64,000 nt of DNA, taken from contig NC_070603.1 of assembly GCF_027172205.1 (NCBI RefSeq), positions 12,450,501-12,514,500 of the forward strand. Reading direction: 5' to 3'. Position numbers and translations under genes: made by a program. Numbering within the stretch: the first letter of the stretch is position 1; the number at the start of each line of letters is the position of its first letter. Under the pieces are notes generated by a model. The model was not told where the DNA came from, did not search any database, and saw only the letters and a list, made by a program, of their open reading frames with translations. Source of the DNA: Podarcis raffonei. Taxonomy: Eukaryota; Chordata; Lepidosauria; Squamata; Lacertidae. Below are positions 1-10,245 of the stretch, piece after piece.

Positions 1-37
1 TAGAGTAAGAGTAGGCAACTTTGTTTCCTCTAGATAT

Positions 38-122
38 TGTTGGACTACAGTGTCTATCATTGGCCAGTGGCCATGCTGGCTAGGGCTGATGGAAGTTGGA
101 GTCCAACAAAACATCTGAAGGG
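38..122. repeat. family P palindromic MITE fragment
   Basis: Sequence has the facing motifs TTGGACTAC and GTTGGAGTCCAAC around a CATGCTGGCTAGGGCTGATGG core. This is the foldback pattern of a short non-autonomous DNA transposon family (here called family P) that recurs at least eight more times in the window. The copy is diverged and both ends are unclear. It encodes nothing. Confidence 0.45.
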
Positions 123-516
123 CAGCATGGGGATGAAATCCCCAAAGAGCTTTTGGTGGACAGGGTCAAATAATGGAATTGCTGCAGTACCCCAAGACTT
201 TTGCTCCCCCTGTGGGGCTCATTGGAGAGAGTGGAGAGCATGCTCCAAGGCCATCTAGTGTCATCACTAGATGCAAGCCAAAGTGCTGCCCTTTTACATC
301 CCCAGCAACTTGCCTGAGGAGTATGATTCTATTAGTTTCATGAGAATGTAAGAACCCTGCTGTACTTTGGACTTTTTTTCAGGTCAACACCTGCCTTCCC
401 TAGGAGCTCTCCCAGGTCCTGAAACCCTGATCTGAGCCTTGCTATCTAGAACCTGCTACCTTTGATTGTTAAATGATTCCCACTGACCCTGCATCCCTTC
501 TAGGCTTTCCATCTCT

Positions 517-655
517 GTGGAGAACCTGTGGTTCTCCAGATGTTGTTAGACTCCAACTCTCATCAGCCCCAGCCAGCACAGCCATAAGACCAGGTAGGAT
601 GGGAATTGTAGTCCAGAAGCATCTGAAGGGCCACATGTTCCTCATCTCTAGATCA
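517..655. repeat. family P palindromic MITE copy
   Basis: Left half reads CTGTGGTTCTCCAGATGTTG with CCAACTCTCATCAGCCCCAG. Right half carries GGGAATTGTAGTCCAGAAGC and AAGGGCCACATGTTCC, roughly the inverse. This is a foldback, hAT-like non-autonomous element. The arms are only partly complementary, so it is an old copy. Confidence 0.5.
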
Positions 656-812
656 GCACCTTGTGGGCTTGGCTAAAACAGGGCAGCATGCATTTATACG
701 TCACAGGTTGACATCTCTGGGACAGGACTCCACAAATGTGTACTCTATCAGGCAATGCACATAAAACATGTGCTTCCTAATCCCCTCCTCATATCAGTGG
801 TGCAGGTAGGCG

Positions 813-909
813 TCTTCTTCTTCTTCTCCTCCTCCTCCTCCTCCTTCTCTTCTTCTTCTTCTTCTTCTTCTTCTTCTTCTTCTTCTTCTTCTTCTTCTTC
901 TTCTTCTTC
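813..909 (+). repeat. (TTC)n/(TCC)n microsatellite
   Basis: Uninterrupted pyrimidine trinucleotide tract, TCT/TCC on the plus strand. Opposite-strand reading frames of polyE/polyK here are by-products of the repeat, not genes. Confidence 0.95.
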
Positions 910-1194
910 ACATAACCAGTTCCAATAAACGCGTCCACTCCAGTAATCTGCTTCAGTGCACACTGGCATACCCATCCCTCCCCAAAATACCCACACTTAT
1001 ATTTACACACTAGTCTCTATTACAGAAGGACATAGATCTTCCGTATACCTGCCTCGAATCTATACATGAACACGCACAGAGGGGGGGCAGGGAGAGAGAG
1101 GGAGAAATGGAGCAGGGCTCTTTAAATCAGTCGGCTGTGACACAGCCCTCCCTTCGCAGGCCTGCTACCTCTCCCCACCACCACCCCGCCCCCG

Positions 1195-1570
1195 CCAGAG
1201 CTATAATATATAGCAGGCCCTGAATGCATTCCAGTAAAATCGGCCATAATGGATGGGCACTATTTCAATCGCGGCTCCTCTTTATTGATTTTCCTTTAAT
1301 GAAAGTTAATTATAACAATGATTTAATTAATAGAATTTCTCTCTTCCTTTATTGCTTCCCGCATTAGGACTATTAATAAATATGACCCAGACTGACAGGA
1401 GAATGAATCACAGCCGCGGAGCCCCGTCCGATGGCCGTGCCTCCACCCCCCCCCTGTAGCTCCCAGCCCATAAAATTTACAAGGGTGGGAGGGTTAATAA
1501 TACGGGAATTATTATCAAACTTTTACATTCTTAAGTAGGTTTATGAAATCGTCTGTTGAGTTATGTCTAA
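1195..1570. promoter_or_regulatory. candidate conserved non-coding element 1
   Basis: A repeat-free block with many AT-rich factor-like sites: GATTTAATTAATAG, AGTTAATTATAAC, CTATTAATAAATATGACC, TTTATTGATTTTCC, AATTATTATCAAAC. There is no reading frame of note and no transposon end. Density of homeodomain TAATTA cores and the sharp contrast with flanking simple repeats resemble deeply conserved vertebrate developmental enhancers. This is inferred from composition only. No alignment was possible and the target gene cannot be named. Confidence 0.42.
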
Positions 1571-1604
1571 TGGCATCTGGGATAGCCAGGCAGGGAGGCC
1601 AGAA

Positions 1605-1606
<2 letters not shown>

Positions 1607-1640
<34 letters not shown>
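1607..1640. repeat. (TG)n microsatellite
   Basis: Seventeen uninterrupted TG units. Confidence 0.95.
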
Positions 1641-1645
<5 letters not shown>

Positions 1646-2495
1646 AATCTCACCTGATTGAAAAGATCATAGACATGAATTAAAAGGTTGCTCTGTTAAC
1701 ACAAAAAGGATCTGTCATTTGCTAAGACCTCCTCTGGGTAGTTCCCATCAAAACCTGGTTTTCTATCTGAAGTGTGTGTGTGTTAACGCTTCTACAAACC
1801 ACTCTTTTATAATATATAATTGCTAAGCACCTTAGAAATGAGCGTTGTAAATAACTGGCTTGAAGATGCCACTCTCTGCCATGGTCACATAGAGAGACCG
1901 CAGTGGATTTGCACTCTGTCTCATTGATTTGCTCATTACATCTCTTATACTACACCTTTTCCAGGGAGTACTCTCCATTGAACTTACTGGGACTTACTTC
2001 TGAAGAAACGTGCATAGAATTTTACTCCGTCTGTCATCATGAATTAAACTCACAGGAGGTCCTGAGCCTCTAAATTTCACAGGGGATTTAAGCTGTTCTC
2101 CACCAGCAAGCTACTACCAAAGGAAATGGGGGAGACTCTTGCTCTTCTGCAGAGCAGCATTCAAAAACAGAAGGAGAAAAGTGCCGTAATATAAGACAAA
2201 ACAATCATGTTAAAAACCCACATTGCATCAGGATGTGGTGGTGGATCCAGTGCTTACTCATGCTGGGAGGAGCAGAACATACAAACAGGGGGTGGGAACA
2301 GGATGAAAATGACAGACACCCTCTCAGTGTCACAATGAAAACTCTTTCAGGACCCACCAATCAGACACCATGCCAGAGATGACACCCACATGCCATCCAG
2401 GGTGCAAATGAACTCACAATGACAGCGACGCACACACCACTGGATCATTAAGCACAAACCAGGCACAACAGTGCCATATCACCCCCAGTTCATTA
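1641..2495. other. unassigned non-coding interval
   Basis: No credible exon. Around 1965-2010 lies the dispersed motif CCATTGAACTTACTGGGACT plus ACTTACTTCTGA. Versions of it recur near 11195, 18860, 26455 and 58860, so it is probably an old interspersed repeat. The rest shows no structure I recognise. Confidence 0.4.
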
Positions 2496-2499
2496 GCTC

Positions 2500-2600
2500 A
2501 GTGGTGGCTGAGTCAGACTGAGGGACACATTCCCATCTGGGCAACCTTCTGGAGGCCACCTGGCAACGGTGGATGGGGCTGGACACACACACATGCCTGT
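2500..2600. repeat. hAT-like relic fragment
   Basis: Contains CACATTCCCATCTGGGCAAC followed by CTTCTGGAGGCCACCTGGCA and GGTGGATGGGGCTGG. This resembles the interior at 57420-57500 (AAGGTAACCTTCTAGCGG, GGTGGGTGGGGCCAGAGG). Both look like pieces of one non-autonomous hAT-type family with no coding capacity. Ends are not identifiable. Confidence 0.4.
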
Positions 2601-2766
2601 TTCCATCTATCCAGCCCACCAAGAGGCATTCTCAGAGTTCAAGGATACATCCTGGCGAAGCAGAAGAACTCAAGGTGGGTATGAAGTTGAGCTGGGCTGG
2701 GGTGTGGACTGGGGACAATCCCAAGGGAGATCCAGAGGCTTGGAGGGACACATCCAGTCTCTGATG

Positions 2767-3172
2767 CAGTGGTGTAGCGTGGGTTTCCAGCACCCAGGGC
2801 AAAGCTAGTATCCTCAGCACTGTCTGTCAATAGGCTGGAACGAAGCAGCAATAGCTCAGTGACCTATACAAGTGGCAGCAGTGGCACCCCATGAGCATTG
2901 TGCATGGTGGAATGTGGGATGGTGGATTGATCAGGAGTGGGTATCTTGCTAAAGCCCATGTAGAGGGTGCCCTCGCAACTAACCATTGCCCAAATCAGCT
3001 CCTTAGTCTGCCCATGTGAACGTTGGAAGATTTTCTATGTGATGGGGAAGGCGCACTATTTTTTAAATTTATTATTACTACTTTCTTCTTCTTTTCTTTT
3101 GAATTTTTGAACCCCTAAGAATTTTGAGCCTGGGACACCCGCCCCTGTGATCCTGCCCACGTTACGCCACTG
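2767..3172. mobile_element. non-autonomous hAT element, family N1 (copy 1)
   Basis: Starts CAGTGGTGTAGCGTGGG and ends CCCACGTTACGCCACTG, inverted copies of the same terminus. Three other copies of this family (29051, 34396, 50664) carry 8-bp target duplications typical of hAT transposons. Here the flanks no longer match, so this is probably the oldest copy. Interior is AT-rich with no transposase frame. Confidence 0.7.
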
Positions 3173-3782
3173 CCCTGGCACCTGAGGTCTCCCATGCCTG
3201 CAATGGTCCTGGTGGCAAAACCACTCACAGTATGCCCAGAATTAGGGGTCCCTGCAGCTGAGGTTTTAATATACATTGTTAGCACAGAAGATACTTTTGA
3301 AACATGGCTACAAACAATGAATTGCCACAGTTGAATTCTAGTATTTTAGTTTGTTGCACTGTTTCCACCCTTCATTTCTCCTATTCCCCAGTTAAAGTCA
3401 GTGGAGGGACTGTCAATCCAGCGCCTGTGAAAGCCTTCATTGATGCCCCTGAACAGAGGCACCGGATTTCATGTTTTTAAAATAAAGAGTAAGTCTCTAG
3501 ACCTTCTAGAAAACAAGTTATGAAGCACAGTGTGAAGATACCCTTCTAAATAATTTCTGTCACATAATTTCTGCCTGGCTGCTCCCGCCTGTCTGTGGTT
3601 TTAGCCAATGAGTGAAGTCAGAACTTTGATTGATAAGTGAGTTGTTCGGACACCAGGCAATAGGAATCCCTGCGGTCCTAGCAGGGCCAGATTCATGATG
3701 TAGTGATTACACCAGGACCCACGCCAGGAGGGACCCCAAACTCTGAACTTTCATTTCAAAAAAGGACATCTCTAGGTTCCAA
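3173..3782. other. unassigned non-coding interval
   Basis: No exon, RNA gene or complete transposon seen. The bases from about 3680 to 3782 lead into a hAT-like relic. Confidence 0.35.
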
Positions 3783-4178
3783 AAGGTTCCCAAACTTATT
3801 TGGCCTACTGCCTCCTTTTCAGGAAAAAAATATCCAGTGCTCCCCTGGAAATCTATCATCTTTAAGCCGGCCGGCTCAGTCCGATCCACCCCACGGGTAG
3901 TGCCAATGCTGCAGCCTGCCTGCCACTGGCCAAACAGGCAGGCTAGTTGCAATCCACTTCCCAGGCCTGGTTGAAGCTGAAAAGGGTTCACACCAAGCCT
4001 GGGGAAACTCCTCACCTACAGCACAACCGCTGGATCCCGGAGAGGCATTGTCGCCATCCTGCAACTGCTCCCGGCCTGAAAGTAAGAGTCATTACACAAA
4101 AGATGAAACATGTACCGATTATTCCAGTCAGCCCCCCCTCCCCACAGCAGGCAGTATCACCCAGTTTGGGAAACACTG
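3783..4178. mobile_element. non-autonomous hAT-like relic
   Basis: Left end AAGGTTCCCAAACTTATTTG and right end CCAGTTTGGGAAACACTG are inverse, the foldback terminus of a common reptilian hAT-type MITE. Interior includes CCCCTGGAAATCTATCATC. A clear target duplication is not visible. Non-coding. Confidence 0.45.
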
Positions 4179-4258
4179 CTCTACATCTTCTAGAAAGATT
4201 GCATAATATGCAGGCAATCTTCTAAGCCAGGGGTCGCCAACCCGAAGCAAGCAGAGGG

Positions 4259-4436
4259 CATAGCTGTCAACTTTCAGATTTGAAAATAAGGGATCAGCAG
4301 CCTCAAAAATAAGGGATCAGCAGCCTCACCTGTCCCGGGGACAGTCTACAGGATATCTAACAATCCGGGATAGCAGTGGGAAACGGTGCTGGAATAAGGG
4401 AATTTCCCCCCAAAAAAGGGAAGCTTGACAGCTATG
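4259..4436. mobile_element. 178-bp hAT-type MITE with intact TIRs and TSD
   Basis: Terminal inverted repeats are a perfect 12 bp: CATAGCTGTCAA at 4259-4270 and TTGACAGCTATG at 4425-4436. They are flanked by an exact 8-bp duplication GCAGAGGG (4251-4258 and 4437-4444), which fits hAT-class integration. The interior has a direct repeat of AAATAAGGGATCAGCAGCCT. No coding capacity. The preserved ends suggest a fairly young copy. Confidence 0.85.
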
Positions 4437-4599
4437 GCAGAGGGATGGGTATAATGTGGGTTTTTTGGTGCTGCAGCACAGAGCCATTGTTGGAGGTGGA
4501 AGGGCTCACCCGCTTGCAACTCCATTTAGCTATGATGTTATTCCTCTGCTCCTTTCTGGAGGGAAGGATTTGCATGGGTGGCTGGTGTAGGACAAAGAT

Positions 4600-5305
4600 A
4601 GAGGAGTGGCTTGAGAGCAGTACATGTGAAAAGGATCTAGGAGTCTTGGTTGACCACAAACTTGATATGAGCCAACAGTGTGACGCGGCAGCTAAAAAAG
4701 CCAATGCAATTCTGGGCTGCATCAATAGGAGTATAGCATCTAGATCAAGGGAAGTAATAGTGCCACTGTATTCTGCTCTGGTCAGACCTCACCTGGAGTA
4801 CTGTGTCCAGTTCTGGGCACCACAGTTCAAGAAGGCCACTGACAAACTGGAACGTGTCCAGAGGAGGGCAACCAAAATGGTCAAAGGCCTGGAAACGATG
4901 CCTTATGAGGAACGGCTAAGGGAGCTGGGCATGTTTAGCCTGGAGAAAAGGAGGTTAAGGGGTGATATGATAGCCATGTTCAAATATATAAAAGGATGTC
5001 ATAGAGAGGCGGGAGAAAGGTTGTTTTCTGCTGCTCCAGAGAAGCGGACACGGAGCAATGGATCCAAACTGCAGGAAAGAAGATTCCACCTAAACATTCG
5101 GAAGAACTTCCTGACAGTAAGAGCTGTTCGACAGTGGAATTTGCTGCCAAGGAGTGTGGTGAAGTCTCCTTCTTTGGAGGTCTTTAAGCAGAGGCTTGAC
5201 AACCATATGTCAGGAGTGCTCTGATGGTGTTTCCTGCTTGGCAGGGGCTTGGACTCGATGGCCCTTGTGGTCTCTTCCAACTCTATGATTCTATGATTCT
5301 ATGAG
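4600..5305 (+). mobile_element. CR1 LINE, 5'-truncated 3' end of ORF2
   Basis: Frame ends at 5224 and reads [20 protein letters not shown], then [37 protein letters not shown] and the C-terminus of a CR1 reverse transcriptase. Only the thumb/connection and C-terminal part remains; the catalytic FADD box is absent. The 3' UTR ends with ATTCTATG repeats (5286-5305), the hallmark CR1 tail. It is nearly identical to the matching part of the CR1 at 29568-31235, so the subfamily was active fairly recently. The reading frame runs upstream to 4376, but that part is unrelated flanking sequence. Confidence 0.93.
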
Positions 5306-5878
5306 GAGAGGAGAGGAGAGGTAAGATAGTTGCCCCACATTTTGGTTTTTGAAGGATATTGGTGGGGTGGGAAGTGCCAACGCCATTCCACCTTCTCTGC
5401 CTTGGCTGCCCATAGAGGGGCTTTTTAAAAACAGGAGGAAGCAAAGAAGTGCTGTGCCCATTTGGGAACCCCACTCTTGCTGGCCAAAGGGAAGTCGTGA
5501 GCAAGGCACTGAGCCTGTAGCTATCCACATCCTGCAAGTTTAAAGTTGCAAATCATGTGCCCTTTGAAAGATGAGGTTGGATCTGCTGTTGCAACTTGGT
5601 ATAGCTTGTAAACTTGGCAAGCCCCCGCCTCTGGGATCGAAAATGGGATGGAAGCTGCTGGCACCCTTGAAGATGATGAAGTATCTCGAATAGCCTCGTT
5701 TGCTTGTCTGAGAGCACCTTTTATTCTTCCGTGTGTCACTTGTGAATGTTGTTGTCGCAATACAGAAAAGTGGAAGAGAGTCATTTTTAAATCGAAAAGC
5801 ACATTCTAGTCAACATAGTTTTTTTCAATAAATTATATATATACAGAGAGAGAGAGAGAAAGCATGGACTCGCTCTGG
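5306..5878. other. unassigned non-coding interval
   Basis: Begins with a short AGG-rich patch continuing the CR1 tail. No exon or recognisable repeat in the rest. Confidence 0.35.
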
Positions 5879-6055
5879 AGTGTTAGAGGCCATCTACAGC
5901 ACAGAGTGTTTTTCTATGTCTGCTGTTTATCTATTTTGTATTTTTCATTGTTTGATTAGCTCATTCCTTTGACAGTGTAAACTGCCCTTGGGATATTTTG
6001 GAGGGCAATAGTTAAATTCCTAAAATAAAATCAATAAAGTATTTCTAAAATAAAT
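5879..6055 (+). mobile_element. L2-type LINE 3' tail fragment
   Basis: Contains GTGTAAACTGCCCTTGGGAT, GGAGGGCAATAG and then an AATAAAATCAATAAAG A-rich end, matching the usual 3' end of L2-clade LINEs (a GTAAACTGCC...GGGCGGTA type tail). No coding sequence is left. Confidence 0.55.
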
Positions 6056-6084
6056 TAACAGGTTCCAAAGATATATATGCTACT

Positions 6085-6365
6085 AATGATGTGCTTCAGC
6101 ACTCACCAGGGATACGCAAACATGTTGGTTTCAGTGCCTTATTTTTCTAGTCCTAAGTTCAGTTCTCCACATTCCTGCATCAATTTGTGGATTTTGTTTT
6201 GAGAGTCCTCATGAAAATTCATCAGTACACAGTGTGAATTTTTGCTGATACGCACATTTTTGTATGCCGTTTTGCCTAATATAAACATTTTTGCAAAGCA
6301 ATTTCCCCACATGTAACACACTGGGTGCATTATAATACGATCCTGATACAGTGCTGCCACTAGAA
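6085..6365 (-). repeat. family Z AT-rich interspersed repeat (copy 1)
   Basis: Shows the sequence order TCAGTTCTCCACATT, CATGAAAATTCATCAG, CATTTTTGTATGCCGTTTTG and TAATATAAACATTTTTGC. The same order appears at 18012, 35275 and, inverted, at 14585 and 56930. Internally it is made of degenerate 25-35-bp units of the type GCATTTTTGTATGCCATTT. I do not know its class. There is no coding frame. Confidence 0.6.
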
Positions 6366-6947
6366 GGATATCTCTTCCAAACAGCCAGCTTCTGCTGGGT
6401 CAGGAAACATACCCTGTCAAGCCAGCCACTAACTGCTACTCCATCTTCTTCCAGAGTTTGCCTTGAATCTGGGGCTCCTTCTAAAATCTCCACTTCAATT
6501 CCTTCCTGAGCCCAGAGGTTGCGGCTCTGGGTCCTTCTAGTTTCCTGCCATCTTGCTTTGCACAAATTAATTTTCCCATGCTGCCACTGGGTAGGCCTCC
6601 CCTCCAGGGTAGATTCCTTCTCACCAAGTGGGCTCCTACTGGAGAACAGCAACACCATGTGCCATGAACTCAGCCCACAGTAGACCCAGCATAACATGAT
6701 TACAAGAGCCAGCATTTGCCTCCCTGATGAAGGCCCAGATTATGTGTGACACAATCTGATATCACATGCTGCCAGGACCTCCAGTAGGACTGGGAGCACA
6801 GTATACAATATAGTAGAGTTAACTCTTTCCTCCAGCACTGAAGAGTCCACGAAAAATGAACCCTCACTCTTATCTAGGGATGCAAGTAGACAGCAATTTC
6901 CACTCCAACTCGTGTAATCAGCGCTGTTTCCATTCTGATGCAGTTCC
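6366..6947. other. unassigned non-coding interval
   Basis: Several shadow frames but none with a recognisable domain, splice context or repeat identity. Confidence 0.3.
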
Positions 6948-7046
6948 GTTTCCACCAAATACCACTTTTTATGTCTCGCTGTTTCCACTAAATGCCACCT
7001 TTTATGTCTCGCTGTTTCCACTAAATACCACCTTTTATGTCTCGCT
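6948..7046 (+). repeat. 3 x 33-bp tandem repeat
   Basis: Three adjacent 33-bp units begin at 6948, 6981 and 7014, each starting GTTTCCAC and ending TTATGTCTCGCT. Units differ at only a few positions. The unit length keeps frame, giving three copies of an 11-residue FPLNTTFYVSL-like motif inside an open frame at 6856-7194. That frame has no other support as a gene. Confidence 0.9.
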
Positions 7047-7956
7047 GTCTACTGTAGCAGCATTTTTTGTCATTTCTGCCATATTTCTGTTGTGTTTCTT
7101 GGCACTGATGCAGCTCAACGATGCAGAAATCAGGACTGGACTCCCCACCCATCAGCTGATCCCACATAGTGGGTTGCATGTGAATGCAATGTAAAGGAAA
7201 CATCAAAACTATTCTAAAAACAATGTTATTAAAGACATAGTTTGTGAGAGTTCATTTTTAAAAAAACAAACAAACACAACCTTGGAATTTCATTTCTAAT
7301 GATAATGCATACTGCAGCAATTTCTACTTCCATGTCCATTACAAGCTGAGTTTTCCAGCAACCTTGGTCCAAACATACTGTAGCATGCCACCCTAATCTG
7401 CAGGTGGTTCAAGTTTCCTGGGGTTCCAGGCACGTACACAGGGTTCGTGTTTCCTTTTGAGAATGAGGCACAGCAGAGACTGTGGTGTCTTTATGATGCA
7501 TGGTTTCTATATACAACCTGAGCCCACAGTGGTGAGGTTCACATCAACCCCCAAAGGGGTTTCTCCCATAGCTGCAGCCTCCAACAGAAATCAAACTTTG
7601 CTCTCAAATGTTGTTCTCTCCCTCTTTTTCCAGCTTGCTGCTTTCCTTCCTAGGTCACATCACTGCAAACTCACAACTCTGGCTTTATCTGTTGAGGGAG
7701 GGGGACCCCACCCATCTGTTGTCTTGTACCAAGGTTCTTAATGTCCCTTAATGGCTCATCACCCAGGCTATCACATCACCAGGAGGCTAGCCTGGCTATT
7801 GCAAGAATTAGATGCCCCGATTAAATTCTAAAGCTCACTGGATCCAGGGATGAGAGGTGTCTGGTACCCAGGTTAACACCCCAAACTCATAACAGTACTA
7901 TTGGGTGTGGGAAGATTCCATTCATGGCCACTGGAGCTTCCCTCTCGGGACAGAGC
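7047..7956. other. unassigned non-coding interval
   Basis: No recognisable exon, RNA gene or transposon end. Confidence 0.3.
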
Positions 7957-8155
7957 AAAGTACCTCAGGTTAAGAACTTAATTCGTTCAGGAGGTATGTT
8001 CTTAACCTGAAACTGTTCTTCACCTGAAGCACCACTTTAGCTAATGGGGCCTCCCACTGCCACCGCGCGATTTCTGTTCTCATCCTGAAGCAAAGTTCTT
8101 AACCCAAGGTACTATTTCTGGGTTAGCGCAGTCTGTAACCTGAAGTACCACTGTA
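7957..8155 (+). mobile_element. Tigger-like MITE, family T (copy 1)
   Basis: Shares the family core TTAAGAACTTAATTCGTTC, CACCACTTTAGCTAATGGGG and ATTTCTGTTCTCATCCTGA, and ends AGTACCACTGTA. Full copies in this window end in CAGTGGTACCTC and its inverse, and sit between TA dinucleotides, as for pogo/Tigger-type mariner relatives. The left end is diverged here. Non-coding. Confidence 0.75.
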
Positions 8156-8847
8156 TGTGACTTTTGTCAGGTCTGTGGCATAGCTAGTCCTTATTGTCCC
8201 CTGCCCCCAGCAGATGTCAGTGTTTAGGGTTTTTGATTTTTTTTTAATAAAAAAGCTATATGAAATGTCAAATAATACATTTAATGTCATATATAATTTA
8301 ACCCTGATTTTAGCAGGTAAAGGAAGACAAGGCTAGATCTTACCCACTGGCCTTTCACAACCTAGAGGTGAGCTCGGGGCAAACTAATAGCCTGGCACTG
8401 ACTTAAGTGCGTAAGGTCATGCTTGTTTATCATAGAGAGGCAACCTCCATCTACAAGCTCCTTCTCAGATTACTTTTTTATTTACATGGGAAGGAAGACC
8501 CATGCTGAAGAAGGAAGGAAGATAGCACCTGCTGTAACTGGAGAATTTGGATAAGATTCTCAACAAGAACAGGGTGAGCTAATGAAAATGCCTGTGTGGT
8601 AGTTCTGAGGAAGGGAAAACAGGCATATTGGATCACAATCTGCTTCCTGGAAAATGCCTTCATCTGGATAGGTCTTAGGGTGGCGGTTGTCAAAACTGTG
8701 CTCTTATGAACCCTGAGACTTCTCAGAAACTTATCAGGCATTCCACAATAAGTTGTTCAGTAATAACAAACAAATTTCCCTGCCCTTATAGATCTTCCGA
8801 TGCAATTGTTGAATTTCCACCATCTTCATGGAGAAAAGGCAGTATAT
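8156..8847. other. unassigned non-coding interval
   Basis: No gene or clear repeat. AT-rich around 8230-8300. Confidence 0.3.
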
Positions 8848-9456
8848 GTTGTTGTTGTTTAGTCGTTTTGTCATGTCCGACTCTTCATGACCCCATGGAC
8901 CAGAGCACGCCAGGCATTCCTGTCTTCCATTTTTTTTTTATAAAATTTTTATTGATTTTCCAACATATATTATAAGACACTACAAATAACAATACAAAAA
9001 CAAACAAACATATAAACATGTATAATTTCATAACCTTTTTTCCTTATACCCAATTTCAACGACTTCCCCATGCCTCCCTGCATGGCACTCCTGTCTTCCA
9101 CTGCCTCCCGCAGTTTGGTCAGACTCATGCTGGTAGCTTCAAGAACACTGTCCATCCATCTCAACCTCTGTCTTCCCCTTCTCCTTGTGCCCTCCATCTT
9201 TCCCAACATCAGGGTCTTTTCCAGGGAGTCTGCTCTTCTCATGAGGTGGCCAAAGTATTGGAGCCTCAGCTTCAGGATCTGTCCTTCCAGTGAGTACTCA
9301 GGGCTGATTCCTTCAGAATGGATAGGTTTGTTCTTCTTGCAGTCCATGGGACTCTCAAGAGTCTCCTCCAGCACCGTAATTCAAAAGCATCAATTCTTCG
9401 GCGATCAGCCTTCTTTATGGACCAGCTCTCACTTCCATACATCACTACTGGGAAGC
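8848..9456 (-). mobile_element. BovB (RTE) LINE 3' end, split by an L1
   Basis: Read on the minus strand, the frame gives EGQILKLRLQYFGHLMRRAD, SLEKTLMLGKMEGTRRRGRQ and MSLTKLREAVEDRSA, the C-terminal end of the BovB ORF2 endonuclease/reverse transcriptase. The GTTGTTGTTGTTTAGTCG at 8848 is the inverted BovB 3' tail. An L1 end (8930-9084) interrupts it. BovB is known for horizontal spread between squamates and ruminants. The element is heavily 5'-truncated. Confidence 0.9.
8930..9084 (-). mobile_element. L1 LINE 3' end inserted in BovB
   Basis: On the minus strand it ends with AATCAATAAAAATTTTAT followed by a poly(A) run, the squamate L1 3' end. It is flanked by the target duplication GCATTCCTGTCTTCCA (8914-8929) and GCACTCCTGTCTTCCA (9085-9100), 15 of 16 identical. 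This shows it entered the BovB copy by target-primed reverse transcription. Confidence 0.85.
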
Positions 9457-9477
9457 AGGTAACTGTTCAAAGTCAAA

Positions 9478-9622
9478 GTGGGGAACCTGTAAGCCTCCAT
9501 ATATTGTTGTTCTCCAATCTCCATCAGCCCCAACCAACATGGCCAATAGCCAACGGTGAGGGATGATGGGGGTTGTAGTCCAGCAATATCTGGGGGGCCA
9601 CAAGTTCCCCATCCCTGGCCTA
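9478..9622. repeat. family P palindromic MITE copy
   Basis: Left part GGGGAACCTGTAAGCCTCC with CCATCAGCCCCAACCAACAT. Right part GATGATGGGGGTTGTAGTCC and CACAAGTTCCCCATCCCTGG. The ends are inverse. Foldback non-autonomous DNA element, non-coding. Confidence 0.6.
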
Positions 9623-10245
9623 AATACCAACCCACTGAGACTATCTTGACCTTCATCCAGTGATGAGTAATCAGGGATGGGAAAGAAAGGAATAGGGCTG
9701 AATCTAAGTGTTCCATCTCCTGCTATCCTTTTGTTTTCTTCTCATGATTAAACCTTTTCATCTTAAATACGACCTGGACCTGACAGCATCCAATCTGCTG
9801 ACTAGAGTGAAGGCTCCACTAGAACTGTTGACCCAAAAGCAACATATGCTTGAGGCCCTCCTCTAAACTGTGGAGCCACCCACACCCCATAATGCTGATG
9901 TAATCAAAATTCTCAGAGTTCAGATAAAATATTAAGCTCCCCCACACTTCTGTTTGGCCTGTCACTTTCCTCTGGGGAAGCCCACGGAATCAAAAGAAAT
10001 CAGAAGGAACAGCAATTGGTTTTTTTGAGGATTACCGTTTGTTCCGATTTAGCGCTAAAGTGTGGGTTTTCCAGGGAATCCCAGAGGGACAAAGGCAAAA
10101 CGACTTGGACCCATGTCTAGAAAGCACAGGACAAGTGGAAAACCATTTGACCCCATGCTTTCTAGGAATGGGACAAGTACAAATGTGAACAAGCCTACAG
10201 TTATGCCATTGTGCAGATGCCTGATGATCGTCTTCCATAGCAACT
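9623..10245. other. unassigned non-coding interval
   Basis: 10035-10200 has a patterned stretch (TTTAGCGCTAAAG, GTCTAGAAAGCACAGGACAA, TTTCTAGGAATGGGACAAG). Its internal near-repeats suggest an unclassified repeat. No exon. Confidence 0.3.

Noticed and set aside
748-1010. Open frames encoding polyglutamate and polylysine on the minus strand
   Set aside because: They are direct translations of a TTC/TCC microsatellite, with no start context or flanking domain.
4376-4600. N-terminal extension of the CR1 frame at 4376
   Set aside because: The homologous CR1 at 30.5 kb shows that similarity begins near 4608. The upstream codons are partly within an unrelated MITE.
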